Positions 26,379-36,700 of a DNA stretch of 64,000 nucleotides are shown piece after piece. Position 1 is the first letter of the stretch; every line of letters begins with the position of its first letter. Both the position numbers and the translations under genes were made by a program. Source of the stretch: Verrucomicrobia subdivision 3 bacterium UBA693 (GTDB lineage: Bacteria; Verrucomicrobiota; Verrucomicrobiia; Limisphaerales; UBA8199); the NCBI GenBank assembly GCA_002298785.1, contig DBMR01000052.1, positions 16,652 through 80,651 of the forward strand, given 5' to 3'. The notes beneath the pieces were generated by a model. That model was given only the letters and a program-made list of their open reading frames with translations. It searched no databases and had not been told where the DNA came from.

Positions 26379-27449
26379 TTAGCTCTTTAGGAACTCATCC
26401 AGGGCCGAGCGGGTGATGCGCCATGTCGTGCCGATCTTTTTACCCTTCAGGGAACCTTCGTTCAGGGCGGAGAGGACATCGGCTTCCGATACGCCCAGGG
26501 CTTTGGCGGCATCCAGGGGACTCAGTAGTTCCGGCAACCCGGCCTGAGGCGCGGCGGCTGCGGCCGCAGCGGTTGGATTGGGGTTGGAGGTTTGCCCGGC
26601 GGCCAGGGAGGCAGCCAACTGCTGGCCCAGCGCTAAACCGGCGCCCAACTGCGCGGCGCCACCGGCCACTCCGGCCCCTTCGCCTTTGGTCATGCTTTCG
26701 GCCATCTGAAATTTCACGTAGTCATTGAGATTGCCGACAGCAGACATGCTCGAACGCTTGTCGATGGCCTGTTCCACCTCGGGCGGCAGCGAGACGTTCT
26801 CGACGATGAAACTCGGGATCTCCAAACCATATTTGGAGGTCATGGCTGGATTGATCAGCGGCAGGAGCGCGTCGCCCAGTTCCTGGTAACGGGAGGCCAC
26901 GTCCAACACCGGCACTTTCGCGGAAGCCAGCGCATCGCTGAACACGCTCACAATCCGGGAGCGCATGGTATCCGCGAATTCATCGAGGCGAAAATGCTGG
27001 TCAGTGCCGGCGACCTGGCTCAAAAAGAGCTTCACATCCACGATCCGGAAATCGAATGTTCCATAGGCGCGGGCGCGCACGATGCCAAAGTCCGCGTCCC
27101 GCATCATCACCGGGTTGGCGGTACCCCACTTGTTGCCCGTGAACAAGCGAGTGTTCACGAAATAGATGTCCGCTTTGAACGGCGATTCAAAGCCGTATTT
27201 CCAGCCTTTGAGCGTGGACAGGATGGGGATATTGTCGGTGGTGAGCGCCCATTTGCCGGGGCCGAAAGTGTCGCCGAACTGGCCGAGGTAGATAAACTGC
27301 GCCACCTGGGATTCGCGCACGATCAGTTGGGCGCCGCGTTTGATCTCCTTGTCCTGGTCCGGATACCGGAACGACAAAGTGTCACGGGAATCGTCCTCCC
27401 ACTGGATAATCTCCAGCAGTTGGGTTTTAAGGTAATCCATCAGGCCCAT
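26379..27449 (-). CDS. SPFH/virion core-like protein with helix-turn-helix tail
   Basis: Start chosen at 27449, MGLMDYLKTQLLEIIQWEDD, the family's usual beginning; 356 residues. The SPFH domain occupies about 20-230 (RYPDQDKEIKRGAQLIVRESQ, YFGTFDFRIVDVKLF). It ends in GLEIPSFIVENVSLPPEVEQAID, as in YdjI/virion-core-like proteins. An Ala/Gly/Pro linker (about 265-305) leads to a C-terminal LLSPLDAAKALGVSEADVLSALNEGS...TTWRITRSALDEFLKS, an excisionase-type helix-turn-helix pattern. That tail normally recognises DNA; in a scaffold protein it is odd and may bind protein instead. Confidence 0.88.
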   Translation of the reverse strand: MGLMDYLKTQLLEIIQWEDDSRDTLSFRYPDQDKEIKRGAQLIVRESQVAQFIYLGQFGDTFGPGKWALTTDNIPILSTLKGWKYGFESPFKADIYFVNTRLFTGNKWGTANPVMMRDADFGIVRARAYGTFDFRIVDVKLFLSQVAGTDQHFRLDEFADTMRSRIVSVFSDALASAKVPVLDVASRYQELGDALLPLINPAMTSKYGLEIPSFIVENVSLPPEVEQAIDKRSSMSAVGNLNDYVKFQMAESMTKGEGAGVAGGAAQLGAGLALGQQLAASLAAGQTSNPNPTAAAAAAAPQAGLPELLSPLDAAKALGVSEADVLSALNEGSLKGKKIGTTWRITRSALDEFLKS

Positions 27450-27619
27450 AATATTTTCTAGTTCAGTTTCGCCTACTATTCCCTGCGTTGGGGTGCCTGT
27501 GAAGTACAAATTATGCATAAAAATGTAACCTCTGGTCCACTGACTGTCAGGAGGAAGTTTTTTGACCCCCGGCCACCTTCTGCTAGGTTTTGTTGGATAA
27601 TTCACACTGTAGCTGTCTT

Positions 27620-30600
27620 ATGAACACTCTCTCCCGAGTTGTCTTTCGGTCGCCCACGACGAATGAACTTCCACAGCAGGGGAGGTGGGGCGTCTGTCCC
27701 CGGGGGGCGGCGCTGGTGTTGGCGCTCTTCATCCTGGCGGGTTGGTCGCCGATGGTCCGAGGGGAAGCCATGTTGCAGCTTTTCAATGTGAACTGGGACG
27801 AGTTGTCACGCCGGATGCCGGAGATTGCCGAAGCAGGGTATACCAGCCTGTGGCTGCCGCCTCCCGGCAAAGCTGGCAGTGTTTATTCGGTTGGCTACGA
27901 TGTGTTCGATCCGTTCGACCTGGGGGATTTGAACCAGCGCGGCACTGTGCGCACTAAATACGGGTCGAAAGCGGAACTGTTGCGGGCGGTGGAGATCGCG
28001 CATCGGTTTGGTCTGCGCGTTTACTTCGACAACATCATGAACCACCGCGGCTTTGATGTGCCGGGCTACAACGCCACCACGCCGACCAATCTCTACCCGG
28101 GGCTGTGTCCGCAGGATTTTCACGTGCAAAAGTTGGCGAGCGGATTCCATGTGAATTGGCCGGACATCAGCGACTGGGGAAATTTGTGGGAGATTCAGAA
28201 CCGTCCGTTGTCGGGTCTGCTGGATCTGGCGAACGAGCCGGGGACGTTGAATCTCAACTATGGTGCGGTGCAGGGAGGGACTATCACCAAGCCGGTGTAT
28301 GTTCGGCAGCCGAATCATCGGGAATATTACATGGACTCGAAACTGCCGGTGATCAGCGGGCCGTGGCACCCATTCAACGGACAAAGTGGAGAACCAGTGG
28401 CTGAGGACGTGAACGCCTACCTGATTCGAGCCGTGATGTGGCTGCTGAATGAAACCAAGTGCGACGGTTTCCGGCTCGATGCGGTCAAACACACTCCTTC
28501 GGGATTTTTCGGGGCCACCAGCGCGACGCCGGACGGTTATACGGGAGGGATCCAGACCATGTTCGATTACGTGCATGGTTACGGGGCAAATGTGCTGGGC
28601 AACGGTTACGAGGAAGCCGATGACAACCGCAACAGTTGCTATGACACCGAGGCGCCCCGCAATGATGCCATGCTTTTTGGCGAGCATTTAGGGGAGCCGC
28701 CGACCTTTCAGGAGTATCTCGACCGCGGGATGCGACTCTTGAACGCGCCGTATCACCAGCAGCTCAACAATATCCTGGGCAATCCGGGAGCCTCCCTTTC
28801 GGGATTGGACCAGCGGGATTACCGGCCGTATCCCAACGCGTTTACGGGCAGCCAGAGCGTGATGTTCGCCCAAAGCCATGACGACGGCTATGCCGTCCAC
28901 CGGGAGCTGCACCACGCTTACAACTTCGCGCGGGAGGGCTTGCCCTCGATTTATTCCGAGGGTTACAACTTCGCCACCGCCGGTCCCGGGGAACAGCCTT
29001 TTCCGCGCACGGCAAACGCCCCGTTTCTGGGCCAGTTTGGCGACAACAAAATGCCGGATCTCGCCTGGTTGCATGAGCAACTCTCGCGCGGTGGTACTCG
29101 CTCGCGGTGGAGCGACGCGGATATCGTGGCGTTCGAGCGCTACGATTACCGCGAAGCCTCCAGTCCTTATACGAACCCCGACGCCACAGTGTTGCTCTTC
29201 GCCATGAACGACAATTATGGGAATCCGGGCGACATCAGTTTCGATGACGGCGTGGCGCAAAACGATGATGGCATGCCGACGACCTGCTATCCGGTCGTCA
29301 ATTCCCGCGGGGTGGGTTTGGTGGTCGGTTTCCCCCCAGGGTCGGTGATTGTGCAGTTGGCTGACAGTCCGGGGAAGGAACGGGCTTGCGCGCGGCTGCT
29401 GGTGCGGCAGGCGACACAAAATCTGGACGAAGCACGGGCGACCGCCTTCGACCCCAATCCGGTAAATCGTAAAGTGTATGTCGGCGGTCAATCGCTGGCT
29501 CCGGGCGGCGGCGCCATCGAATTCAAGATTCCGAGCGGCGGCTATGTTTACTATGGGTATCAATGGCCGGAGGCGAGCCGTGTGGCGGGACGCGCGGCGA
29601 TAACGTTCCTGCAACAGGGCATCGAGGCGCCGCAGTTGCGCGTCATTCGACATGACGGCGTGAACGGTGATCCGGCCTTCAATCCACTGTATCCCTTCAA
29701 AATGCGCGGCAGCGTGGGACCGGACGGCGAGGTCATTGGTGGCCAAAACGTCTCGAATCTGAGCTATGCCATCGACGTGCCGGTGTTGACGAACGGGATT
29801 TTAGACATGGTGATCGCGGCTGATGCTTCGGCTTCGAACGTCTTGTTGAAGCTGGACGGAGGGATGGATGTGAACAGTCAAATGGCCCTGGGCCCGCTCG
29901 CTGGCTCCGACCGGAGAGATAATCAGCCAGGCTATGCAACGGATGTCTTTCTCGGTTATGAAGCCACCGCGTTTGCCGGGCGATACGGGCCGGAGAAATT
30001 TGTGGCGGTCGAAGTTCTGCGGAACAACGTGACCTCGGACGGCGCCGAAACTTATTATTACACCGTCGGTGGCACCGATCAGATTGTTAACGGCGGCGGC
30101 AACGGAGTTGGAGTGACGGACGCCACTCCGGACTGGGTGTGGCATTCGCCGAGTGCGGGCGTCAATGTGATCGACGGACCGGCGACGCAACGATGGCCGC
30201 TGTCACCGCTGGCTGGTCAATCGGTCGATTTATGGGCCAAGGTAGGATACGAATTTCAGGCCAGCCGCGGTTATGTTTACTACACGACGGATGGATCGAA
30301 TCCGGAGGGTGCCTACGGCGTGGGGCGGGGTAGCACCCGCGTGGCGCCCGCGTCTTGGGCCGGCGATGATCTGACTGATCCAACGATCGACTGGTGGAAA
30401 GCGACCATTCCCGCCGTCGATAATGTCAGCGGACACCAAATCCGGTACAAGCTGGCGTTTTTTGACGATTCCGCGCCGGTGATTTCGGATGCGTCCATGT
30501 CCAAGGGGTATGGGCTGAGCCGGTTCGTGATCACGAATTTCAATCCAGGCACGGTCCAAGTATGGTTGCATAACGATTTGAACACGAATTCGACGGCAAC

Positions 30601-31705
30601 GGGTTTAAGCGAGGGCTTTCACATCGCGCGAGCGCGAGTCTTCTTGCCCCGGCCCGGTAAAGCCAGCGTCTACAACACCTTTTCGCAGACTTTCTATTAC
30701 GATGCACAACCGCCGGAAGGTATCGTGGCCTACCCGACCGCCGACGGTGAAGTCTTGAACGGGTCGACTTACACGGCGGTTATCCGTGCGGACGCCACGG
30801 TTACCAGGGTGGAATTCAATATCGTGGATTCCGTCAGCAGTAATGACGACACTATTACTGGGCAGGCCAATGGGAACGGATTCACGAACGGTGTGCCGCG
30901 CTTTGTGAGTGCCAGTGCGGTAACTCCTGATTCGGCGCTGGATCAGCAATTTCCGAAATTACCGCGAGAGTTCCGTTTTAATTATCCCTCGGTGCCTTCA
31001 AGTGGTTCTGCGACCATTACGGTGCGCTTGTATGAAGACACTTCGCTTCTGGTGCCCGGCCGGATTACCACACTGGTGCGAACCGTCCAAACCCAGGCCC
31101 CGGCGTCGGTGTTGAACCTGGTGCAGCCTGGTCCGCCCGGCGCCATCCTGACTGTGACCACCAATGGAACGGTGACGGTACAGGCCTGTTTCACGAGCGG
31201 TCTGGCGGGTAGCGAAACCGACCGGTTCAGTGTTTTGATTAACGGGATATTGCAGCCGCGAACGGCTTACTTGCTGCGTCCCTCCGGTTGCGCCACTGGT
31301 TTGCGGACGCTCTATTACATTTGGACTCCTACGCAGCCGGGCACAAATTCGCTTCAGGTGATTTACACCAACAATCTGGTGCTTTCCGATAGTCGGGAGG
31401 TGGTGATTTGTCGCCCGGGCGATTCCGACCTTGATGGCATGACGGATTTTCAGGAGATCATCGCTGGAACAAATCCCTATGACTCCAACTCGGTGTTGCG
31501 CATCACCGGGTTGGAGAATGGGAATCAAACTTTGGTGTGGCCGGGCGTCTCCAACATTTTTTACCAGGTGTTGTCCACGACCAATCTTAGTCAGCCCTTC
31601 GTGCCGGTCAGTGGCCGATTACCGGGCAACGGTGGCTCGATGTTTTATTATGACGCAACACCCAACTTGCAGGGTAAATATTACCGGGTGCAGGTAGTTC
31701 CCTGA
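27620..31705 (+). CDS. Secreted GH13 (alpha-amylase family) protein, 1361 residues
   Basis: Signal peptide at the N terminus (hydrophobic core about residues 30-46), starting at ATG 27620. A GH13 TIM barrel spans about 50-480. Its three catalytic acids are the nucleophile D287 in DGFRLDAVKHT, acid/base E355 in LFGEHLGEP, and D421 in QSHDDGYA (the usual NHD reads SHD). The N-terminal part has FNVNWDELSRRMPEIAEAGYTSLWLPPP and VYFDNIMNHRG. After the barrel come beta-sandwich modules and a C-terminal DSDLDGMTDFQEIIAGTNPYDSNS repeat, then a beta-stranded end typical of verrucomicrobial surface proteins. It is transcribed divergently from the SPFH gene. Confidence 0.9.
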   Translation: MNTLSRVVFRSPTTNELPQQGRWGVCPRGAALVLALFILAGWSPMVRGEAMLQLFNVNWDELSRRMPEIAEAGYTSLWLPPPGKAGSVYSVGYDVFDPFDLGDLNQRGTVRTKYGSKAELLRAVEIAHRFGLRVYFDNIMNHRGFDVPGYNATTPTNLYPGLCPQDFHVQKLASGFHVNWPDISDWGNLWEIQNRPLSGLLDLANEPGTLNLNYGAVQGGTITKPVYVRQPNHREYYMDSKLPVISGPWHPFNGQSGEPVAEDVNAYLIRAVMWLLNETKCDGFRLDAVKHTPSGFFGATSATPDGYTGGIQTMFDYVHGYGANVLGNGYEEADDNRNSCYDTEAPRNDAMLFGEHLGEPPTFQEYLDRGMRLLNAPYHQQLNNILGNPGASLSGLDQRDYRPYPNAFTGSQSVMFAQSHDDGYAVHRELHHAYNFAREGLPSIYSEGYNFATAGPGEQPFPRTANAPFLGQFGDNKMPDLAWLHEQLSRGGTRSRWSDADIVAFERYDYREASSPYTNPDATVLLFAMNDNYGNPGDISFDDGVAQNDDGMPTTCYPVVNSRGVGLVVGFPPGSVIVQLADSPGKERACARLLVRQATQNLDEARATAFDPNPVNRKVYVGGQSLAPGGGAIEFKIPSGGYVYYGYQWPEASRVAGRAAITFLQQGIEAPQLRVIRHDGVNGDPAFNPLYPFKMRGSVGPDGEVIGGQNVSNLSYAIDVPVLTNGILDMVIAADASASNVLLKLDGGMDVNSQMALGPLAGSDRRDNQPGYATDVFLGYEATAFAGRYGPEKFVAVEVLRNNVTSDGAETYYYTVGGTDQIVNGGGNGVGVTDATPDWVWHSPSAGVNVIDGPATQRWPLSPLAGQSVDLWAKVGYEFQASRGYVYYTTDGSNPEGAYGVGRGSTRVAPASWAGDDLTDPTIDWWKATIPAVDNVSGHQIRYKLAFFDDSAPVISDASMSKGYGLSRFVITNFNPGTVQVWLHNDLNTNSTATGLSEGFHIARARVFLPRPGKASVYNTFSQTFYYDAQPPEGIVAYPTADGEVLNGSTYTAVIRADATVTRVEFNIVDSVSSNDDTITGQANGNGFTNGVPRFVSASAVTPDSALDQQFPKLPREFRFNYPSVPSSGSATITVRLYEDTSLLVPGRITTLVRTVQTQAPASVLNLVQPGPPGAILTVTTNGTVTVQACFTSGLAGSETDRFSVLINGILQPRTAYLLRPSGCATGLRTLYYIWTPTQPGTNSLQVIYTNNLVLSDSREVVICRPGDSDLDGMTDFQEIIAGTNPYDSNSVLRITGLENGNQTLVWPGVSNIFYQVLSTTNLSQPFVPVSGRLPGNGGSMFYYDATPNLQGKYYRVQVVP

Positions 31706-32314
31706 TTACTGATCCAAGGCGCGCCAAAAGTACCAGGCAGCCGTGCTGCGATGGGGTCGCCACCGTTCCCCGGCGGTGTGCAACTCGGCAGGTTTGGGGA
31801 GCGATTTCATTCCGTACGTCAGTTGGAACCCCTTTTGCACGCCGTAATCGGTGGTTGGCAACACGTCCGGCCGGCCCAGAGTAAAAATCAGCAACATGTG
31901 AACCGTCCACGGCCCCACGCCGCGCAATTGGGTGAGTTGCTCGACAATTTCGTCGTCGCTCAAGCGCTCGATGGCGCGGCGATCAGGCACGAGTCCGGCC
32001 ACCGATTTGGCTGCGATATCTTTGACCGCGCGGATTTTTGAGCGGGACAATCCCGCACCGCGCAGATGGTCTTCGGAAATGGCTAATAATTTGTCTGCGG
32101 GAGGGAAAGCGCATCCCGGAAACAAGGCTTTGACCCGGCCAAGGATGGTGGCGGCGGCCTTTCCGTTCAGTTGTTGATAAGCGATGGATTGCACCAGTGC
32201 TTCATAAGGGCTGCGTCGAGCTTGAGGTTTGAGGGTGCAGGGCCCGACCCGTTTGATCAGGGCCGCGAGCTTTTTATCGGCGCGAGAAAGGTGTTCGAGA
32301 GCTTCGGCTGTCAT
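31706..32314 (-). CDS. DNA-3-methyladenine glycosylase (AlkA-like, HhH-GPD)
   Basis: 202 residues, shorter than E. coli AlkA because the N-terminal AlkA_N domain is absent. ALVQSIAYQQLNGKAAATILGRV and a helix-hairpin-helix LRGVGPWTVHMLLIFTLGRPDVLPTTDYGVQ are present. The catalytic Asp is the D of PTTDYG. It removes alkylated bases from DNA. Its ATG overlaps the stop of the NTF2-like gene (ATGA, 32311-32314), making a coupled operon, and its stop abuts the GH13 stop with no bases between. Confidence 0.94.
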   Translation of the reverse strand: MTAEALEHLSRADKKLAALIKRVGPCTLKPQARRSPYEALVQSIAYQQLNGKAAATILGRVKALFPGCAFPPADKLLAISEDHLRGAGLSRSKIRAVKDIAAKSVAGLVPDRRAIERLSDDEIVEQLTQLRGVGPWTVHMLLIFTLGRPDVLPTTDYGVQKGFQLTYGMKSLPKPAELHTAGERWRPHRSTAAWYFWRALDQ

Positions 32315-32817
32315 TCGGGGTGCTGGAGGAGAGTCAGGGTTTCGATGGTCTGTACTTCAACGATCAGCCATTCGCCGTCGACTTTTTGGAAGGTAAACCT
32401 GAGCTCCTGGATGTAATCGTCGCGATCGCCGGTGACCCGAACCCGGGCGGTAAGGAGAGCGGTAGCTGAAGCGCCGTCCCGTGCGAGTTGAACGGTGACG
32501 TCCAGAAAATCCACCTGCAATCCTCTTAACGATTGTCGGGTGGCCGCGACCGCTTTCATCACTTCATCCCGGCCGCTTACGGTGGCGTTGTGGCGCCCGG
32601 GCAAATTGACGGTTACCTCGACGGCCGGGCTGCAAAAGCTGGAGAGTTTTTGGGCGTTGTAGAGTTTGGCCAGGGGCGCTTCCTCCCCCTGGAAGGAGGC
32701 GACTTTGGCCAGCTCCTTTAATCGATCCTGGATGATCTTTTCCGGGGTCGGATGCAGCCAGAAGTATCCCGCGTAAATGAGCGCCCCCAACGCCAGCAAG
32801 ACGGCGAGTTTCTTCAT
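32311..32817 (-). CDS. Membrane-anchored NTF2-like protein
   Basis: 168 residues with one N-terminal hydrophobic segment (about 3-20, LAVLLALGALIYAGYFWL). The soluble part looks like an NTF2/SnoaL fold: KIIQDRLKELAKVASF helix, a central SGRDEVMKAVAATRQSLRG, and beta strands RDDYIQELRFTFQKVDGEWLIVEVQTIETL. It could hold a small ligand or be a scaffold; I see no catalytic motif. The start ATG overlaps the lepB stop (ATGA at 32814-32817) and its stop overlaps the glycosylase start. Confidence 0.75.
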   Translation of the reverse strand: MKKLAVLLALGALIYAGYFWLHPTPEKIIQDRLKELAKVASFQGEEAPLAKLYNAQKLSSFCSPAVEVTVNLPGRHNATVSGRDEVMKAVAATRQSLRGLQVDFLDVTVQLARDGASATALLTARVRVTGDRDDYIQELRFTFQKVDGEWLIVEVQTIETLTLLQHPE

Positions 32818-33332
32818 AGCACGACTTTGCCGACGATACGTTGCCGCGTGGCGACGCCCTGCTTATGCAAGAGGGCAGGCATGGAGCGGTTATCGCCCAC
32901 CACGTAGAACTCGTCCGGTCCGAGCTTGCGGGGCGCCAAAGTCCAATCACACGGCAACGCCAGCCAGGGTTCGAACACCGGGTGGCCGTCTACGACGAGG
33001 TGACCATCCTGGAATTCGATGGTCTCCCCGGGTAACCCAACGACGCGCTTAAGATACATGATGCTGATGCCGGCGGTGCGAACCGAGACCACGTCGCCGC
33101 GTCGAGGCGGGTGCGTTACATACGCGAGGCGATTGACCAGATTGAAGCCCTTGTCCCGGTAGGTCGGCAGCATGCTGATGCCTTCCACTCGAATCGGTAG
33201 CAAAAACAGGCGAAACCCAACCGCACAGACGGTTGCTAACACCAACGCGCGCAACAACGTCCGCTTGGGATTCCTGCCGATTAATATTATTTGGAGCCAT
33301 CCTGGCTTCCGAACGGTTTGGTCCGTTTCCAT
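32814..33332 (-). CDS. lepB: Signal peptidase I
   Basis: 172 residues from ATG 33332 (METDQTVRKPGWLQ). A frame extension to 33395 adds 21 residues that look unlike the family. One membrane helix (about 24-46), then the catalytic Ser in VEGISMLPTYRDKG and the general base Lys in MYLKRVVGLPGETIEF. The box VVGDNRSMPALL near the C terminus is the conserved GDN-SxDS region with a slight change. It cleaves signal peptides at the periplasmic face. It is the first gene of the lepB/NTF2-like/glycosylase operon; the pairing with repair is unexplained. Confidence 0.92.
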   Translation of the reverse strand: METDQTVRKPGWLQIILIGRNPKRTLLRALVLATVCAVGFRLFLLPIRVEGISMLPTYRDKGFNLVNRLAYVTHPPRRGDVVSVRTAGISIMYLKRVVGLPGETIEFQDGHLVVDGHPVFEPWLALPCDWTLAPRKLGPDEFYVVGDNRSMPALLHKQGVATRQRIVGKVVL

Positions 33333-33567
33333 ACTCGAACCCGCGCCGGGCGGGACTACTTGCGATACTCTCCTGCGGTGAACGGGTTTCGTCAATCCTG
33401 GACCCGCAAAGGGTGGCGGGCTCCGTACAATTCCGCCCCTCTGATTGCGTAGTCCCTCCGATTGCGTGGGCGGGATAGTGGGTTATCTTATCGGTGGGGC
33501 AGGGCGGTTATGTTGGTTCCCGTCCGCACAGTTACTGGAGGAAATTTCCCACAGGAAACTGGCTCCA

Positions 33568-33605
33568 AAAGACCCGTGGGTATCGTTCTGCGGGTCTTTG
33601 TTTTT
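33568..33605 (+). terminator. Intrinsic terminator just before a 38-codon ORF
   Basis: AAAGACCCG at 33568-33576 pairs perfectly with CGGGTCTTT at 33591-33599 (9 bases, 14-base loop), followed by GTTTTTG. No + strand gene lies upstream of it (lepB points the other way), so it ends an untranslated RNA started in 33333-33560 or acts as an attenuator for the ORF at 33615. The preceding sequence (CTGGCTCCAAAAGA) resembles that in front of the terminator at 5161 (CCGGACCAAAAGA). Confidence 0.65.
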
Positions 33606-33614
33606 GCAGAAAGT

Positions 33615-33731
33615 ATGGGACATTCAGATGTGCTCGCGGCAATCACCATCGAAACGGTGTTGGGAATCATGGTTGCGCTGAACCTGATCGGGATGACCTT
33701 CGCCGCTTACGTGTTTATGCGACGGAAATGA
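33615..33731 (+). CDS. 38-residue single-pass membrane peptide
   Basis: MGHSDVLAAITIETVLGIMVALNLIGMTFAAYVFMRRK, split here only as a membrane helix (about 11-34) with a short N terminus and a basic RRK end. A Lys/Arg-rich cytoplasmic tail and one hydrophobic helix suit a small membrane protein or toxin-like peptide. No strong ribosome site is visible (AGAAAG is 5 bases before ATG). It sits right after a terminator hairpin, which could control it. It might also be a chance ORF. Confidence 0.4.
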   Translation: MGHSDVLAAITIETVLGIMVALNLIGMTFAAYVFMRRK

Positions 33732-33776
33732 ACCGGTTCGCCTGGGAGTCATGCCTGCCGGCGGAATCTGGAGGCT

Positions 33777-36700
33777 TCACCTGGGCAGGGCAAAAGCAAC
33801 GTAGGCATCTCCAAACGGCGTGTTCAATTTGTTACCACCCGTCGCCGAGACCACGAGGTATTGGCGTCCCTCCACTTCATAGGTGGCTGGGGGCGCGTTG
33901 CCGACGAACGGCAGGCGCGCGGACCAGAGCTCGGCGCCGCTGTCTTTGTCGAACGCGCGAATTTTGTGATCGCGGGTGCCGGCGCAAAAGACCAGGCCTC
34001 CAGCGGTCACGATGGCGCCGCCGTAGTTTTCCGTGCCCGTCAGCGCCACGCCTTCTTTGGTTAGTTGTTCATACTCGCCGAGGGGCACTTTCCACAACAG
34101 TTTTCCGGTGTTGAGATCAATGCAGTTCAACGTGCCCCACGGTGGTTTGTTGGCGGGATATCCTTCGTGATCGTAGAATTTAGGATAGCCGTTGGCGTTA
34201 TACTCAGGGCGCGCTGGGGGCGGGCCTTGCGGCGGCAACGGGCGATCCCGCCAGAGCAGGTAATCGGCGATCGCCGTGACTTCCGTTTCTGAAAGATTCG
34301 GGTGCGCGGGCATGGCGTTGGTGCCTCGGCGAATCTGGTTGGTGACCGAAGAAAAATCGAGGCGTTGGCGCAGCCCGCGCAAAGGCGGGGCCATGCTCAG
34401 GCCGAGCAGGTTGGTGGCGTGGCACTGGGCACAGTACTGCTCGAAGGCTGCGCGGCCCGGAGTCTGGGGCCAGTCCGGTCGAAAAGGCGGGTCGTCATTT
34501 CTGAACAGGGAGATATTCCAGCCGATGTGGTTTGCCGAAACGTACAATCTGCCGGTCTCGACATCGATACAGGCCCCAGTCCATTCCGCGCCGCCATCAA
34601 TGCCGAAGAAGAGGGTCGGTCTGCCTTCGGAGCAAGGCTGGAACCAACCGGTGCGGGCACTCTTGAAACGGGTTTTGGCGTAATCCGCCGCTTCTTCGGT
34701 GCGTTCCGTGAGGTCCGCTTCGGTATATTCAAGCTTAGAGAAGGGTTGGGGAAGTTCCGGATCGGGTTGGTAAGGCGCGGTGCGTTCGCCGCGCAGCGTG
34801 CTGGTGGGGGCGCGTCGCAGGCGGAAGGGAAAAATGGGCTTACCGGACACTCGATCCAACAAAAGCGTATTACCGATTTTGGTGGTGGCCGCCACGACGT
34901 CAACCCGGCGCCCATCCTTCGTGATGGTCGCCAGGTTTGGTGGCGCGGGGATGTCCAAGTCCCAAATATCATGCCGAATTTCCTGGAAATGCCACAATCG
35001 CTTGCCGGTACGGGCATCGAGAGCGATGAGACAGTTGGCGAACAAATTTTCTCCGTAGTGACGCGTACCAATGAAATTTGGTTTGGGGGAACCGGTGGTA
35101 ATGTAGGCGATGCCGCGGAATTCATCCATCGCCATGCCGCCCCAACAGTTTGCGGAGTATTCTTCAACCTGGTCCCAGGTGTCGTAACCGAATTCGCCGG
35201 GTTGTGGAACGGTGTGGAAGGTCCACAACTGCTTGCCAGTCACAATGTCAAAGCCCCACACATCCTTAACAAAGCCGGGCACGACGATGATTCTCTCAAA
35301 GACGGCCGGGCCGGCGGTGGCCGCTCCGAAATCTCCGTCGGTGCGGCCCGGCAATAGAGTCTTGCCTCCTTCGCCAAAGCTGGTCAGGGGTTGACCGGTT
35401 TCAGGATTCAAGGCGTAGAGGTATCTTCCCGCGCAGAACATGACCCGGGCTGCGATGTTACTGGCAGGGGCTCCTGGCCAATAAATCAAGCCGCGAAAGG
35501 CCGGGCGGCCTTCGGGGTGGAAGCGCCATTTTTCAATTCCCGTGGCCGCATCAACTCCGACCACGGCGTTGCCAGGGGTGGGCGCGACCATCAAATGTCC
35601 GGCAATGATGGGATTGCACTGGAGATTATTACTGGCGTCGCGGGATTTGTAGATCCAGGCCAGCTCCAATTTGGCAACGTTGGCGCGGTTGATCTGGTTC
35701 AACGCGGAATATCGGCGGCCGCCATTGTCGCCGTGTGACCGGGTCCAATTCCGAAAGGCTTCGGGACGAGGTTGGTTGTCGCTGGGGGTGAGTTCGGCCG
35801 GGGCTGCCGCCGGAATAGTCTGGTAAAGTGGCAGCTTCTGACGTTCAGCAGCATCCTCGATTTGCCAATAAGGGGAAGTGGCAGTGGAGTTGTCGTGGAG
35901 TTTTCGAATAAGGCCGTCCAGTCCCTCAAGATTAGCCTTAAGCCTGGTTTCGGCGTCCTCATCAGTGTGGTTCAAGATGCCCAAGGGTCCGCGCCATCCG
36001 CTGTCATGGATCACTCTCAGAAGCTTCTCATCCAAATCGCCCTGGCCCAGCACCATGATTTTCTGGCCGGCCTTATCGGCGTTGCGGCTCATACCATTGA
36101 GGTTCAAAGCCACCAGGTATGGCTTCATCGCTTGTAGCAGTTTTTCGAACCGGTCCAGGTGTTCGTGACCGTGGTGCAGGTTATAGACGATGCCCACGTT
36201 GGTGATCCCTTGATCCCTTAATTGTTGGATGATGGCGATTTGGTTTTCCGGTTCGCCAAACCAGGCCCCATGATTATAAAGCGCCACGGTCTGCCCACCC
36301 TGGGCGGCGGCTTCGGCAAGGCGTCGAATCCGGACCGCTTCGTCCTTTACGCGCTGCGCCTGTTCCTCCGGGGTGCGGGTCGGTTCTCCGCCACCGGTAA
36401 CCCAAAGCTGCACGCCGGTGAGATGGTGCCTTTGCAACACCGCCAGGATTTGTTTCGCTTCGTCATTGAGATCGCTCGGGAACCACCAGGCGATCAGCGT
36501 GATCCCATGCCGCTGCAAAGCCTCCATTTCCGTGTCGAAGGTCGGTATGTGCTCGCTGCGATAATCGTAGGCGAATTTCGTGAAACCCAGCTCCTGGAGC
36601 ATGCGCGCTCGCTCCTCTGGGCCACGTTTTTTGGCGTCGAACGGCACAATGCACCAGGCGGCCAGGTTGGTGCGCTGGAGAAACTCGTAACCGGCGGGGG

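Noticed and set aside
28688..29746. 352-residue minus-strand frame inside the GH13 gene
   Set aside because: A shadow of the high-GC coding frame; His/Arg/Val-rich and without domain pattern, while the + frame has catalytic residues in order.
31706..33332. Prophage or defence island around lepB and the glycosylase
   Set aside because: Genes are housekeeping types with overlapping starts and stops and typical composition; no integrase or phage gene is present.
33480..33600. Known riboswitch class upstream of the 38-codon ORF
   Set aside because: I compared it with the conserved cores of preQ1, fluoride, SAM and c-di-GMP riboswitches that I know, and none matches; only a terminator is supported.
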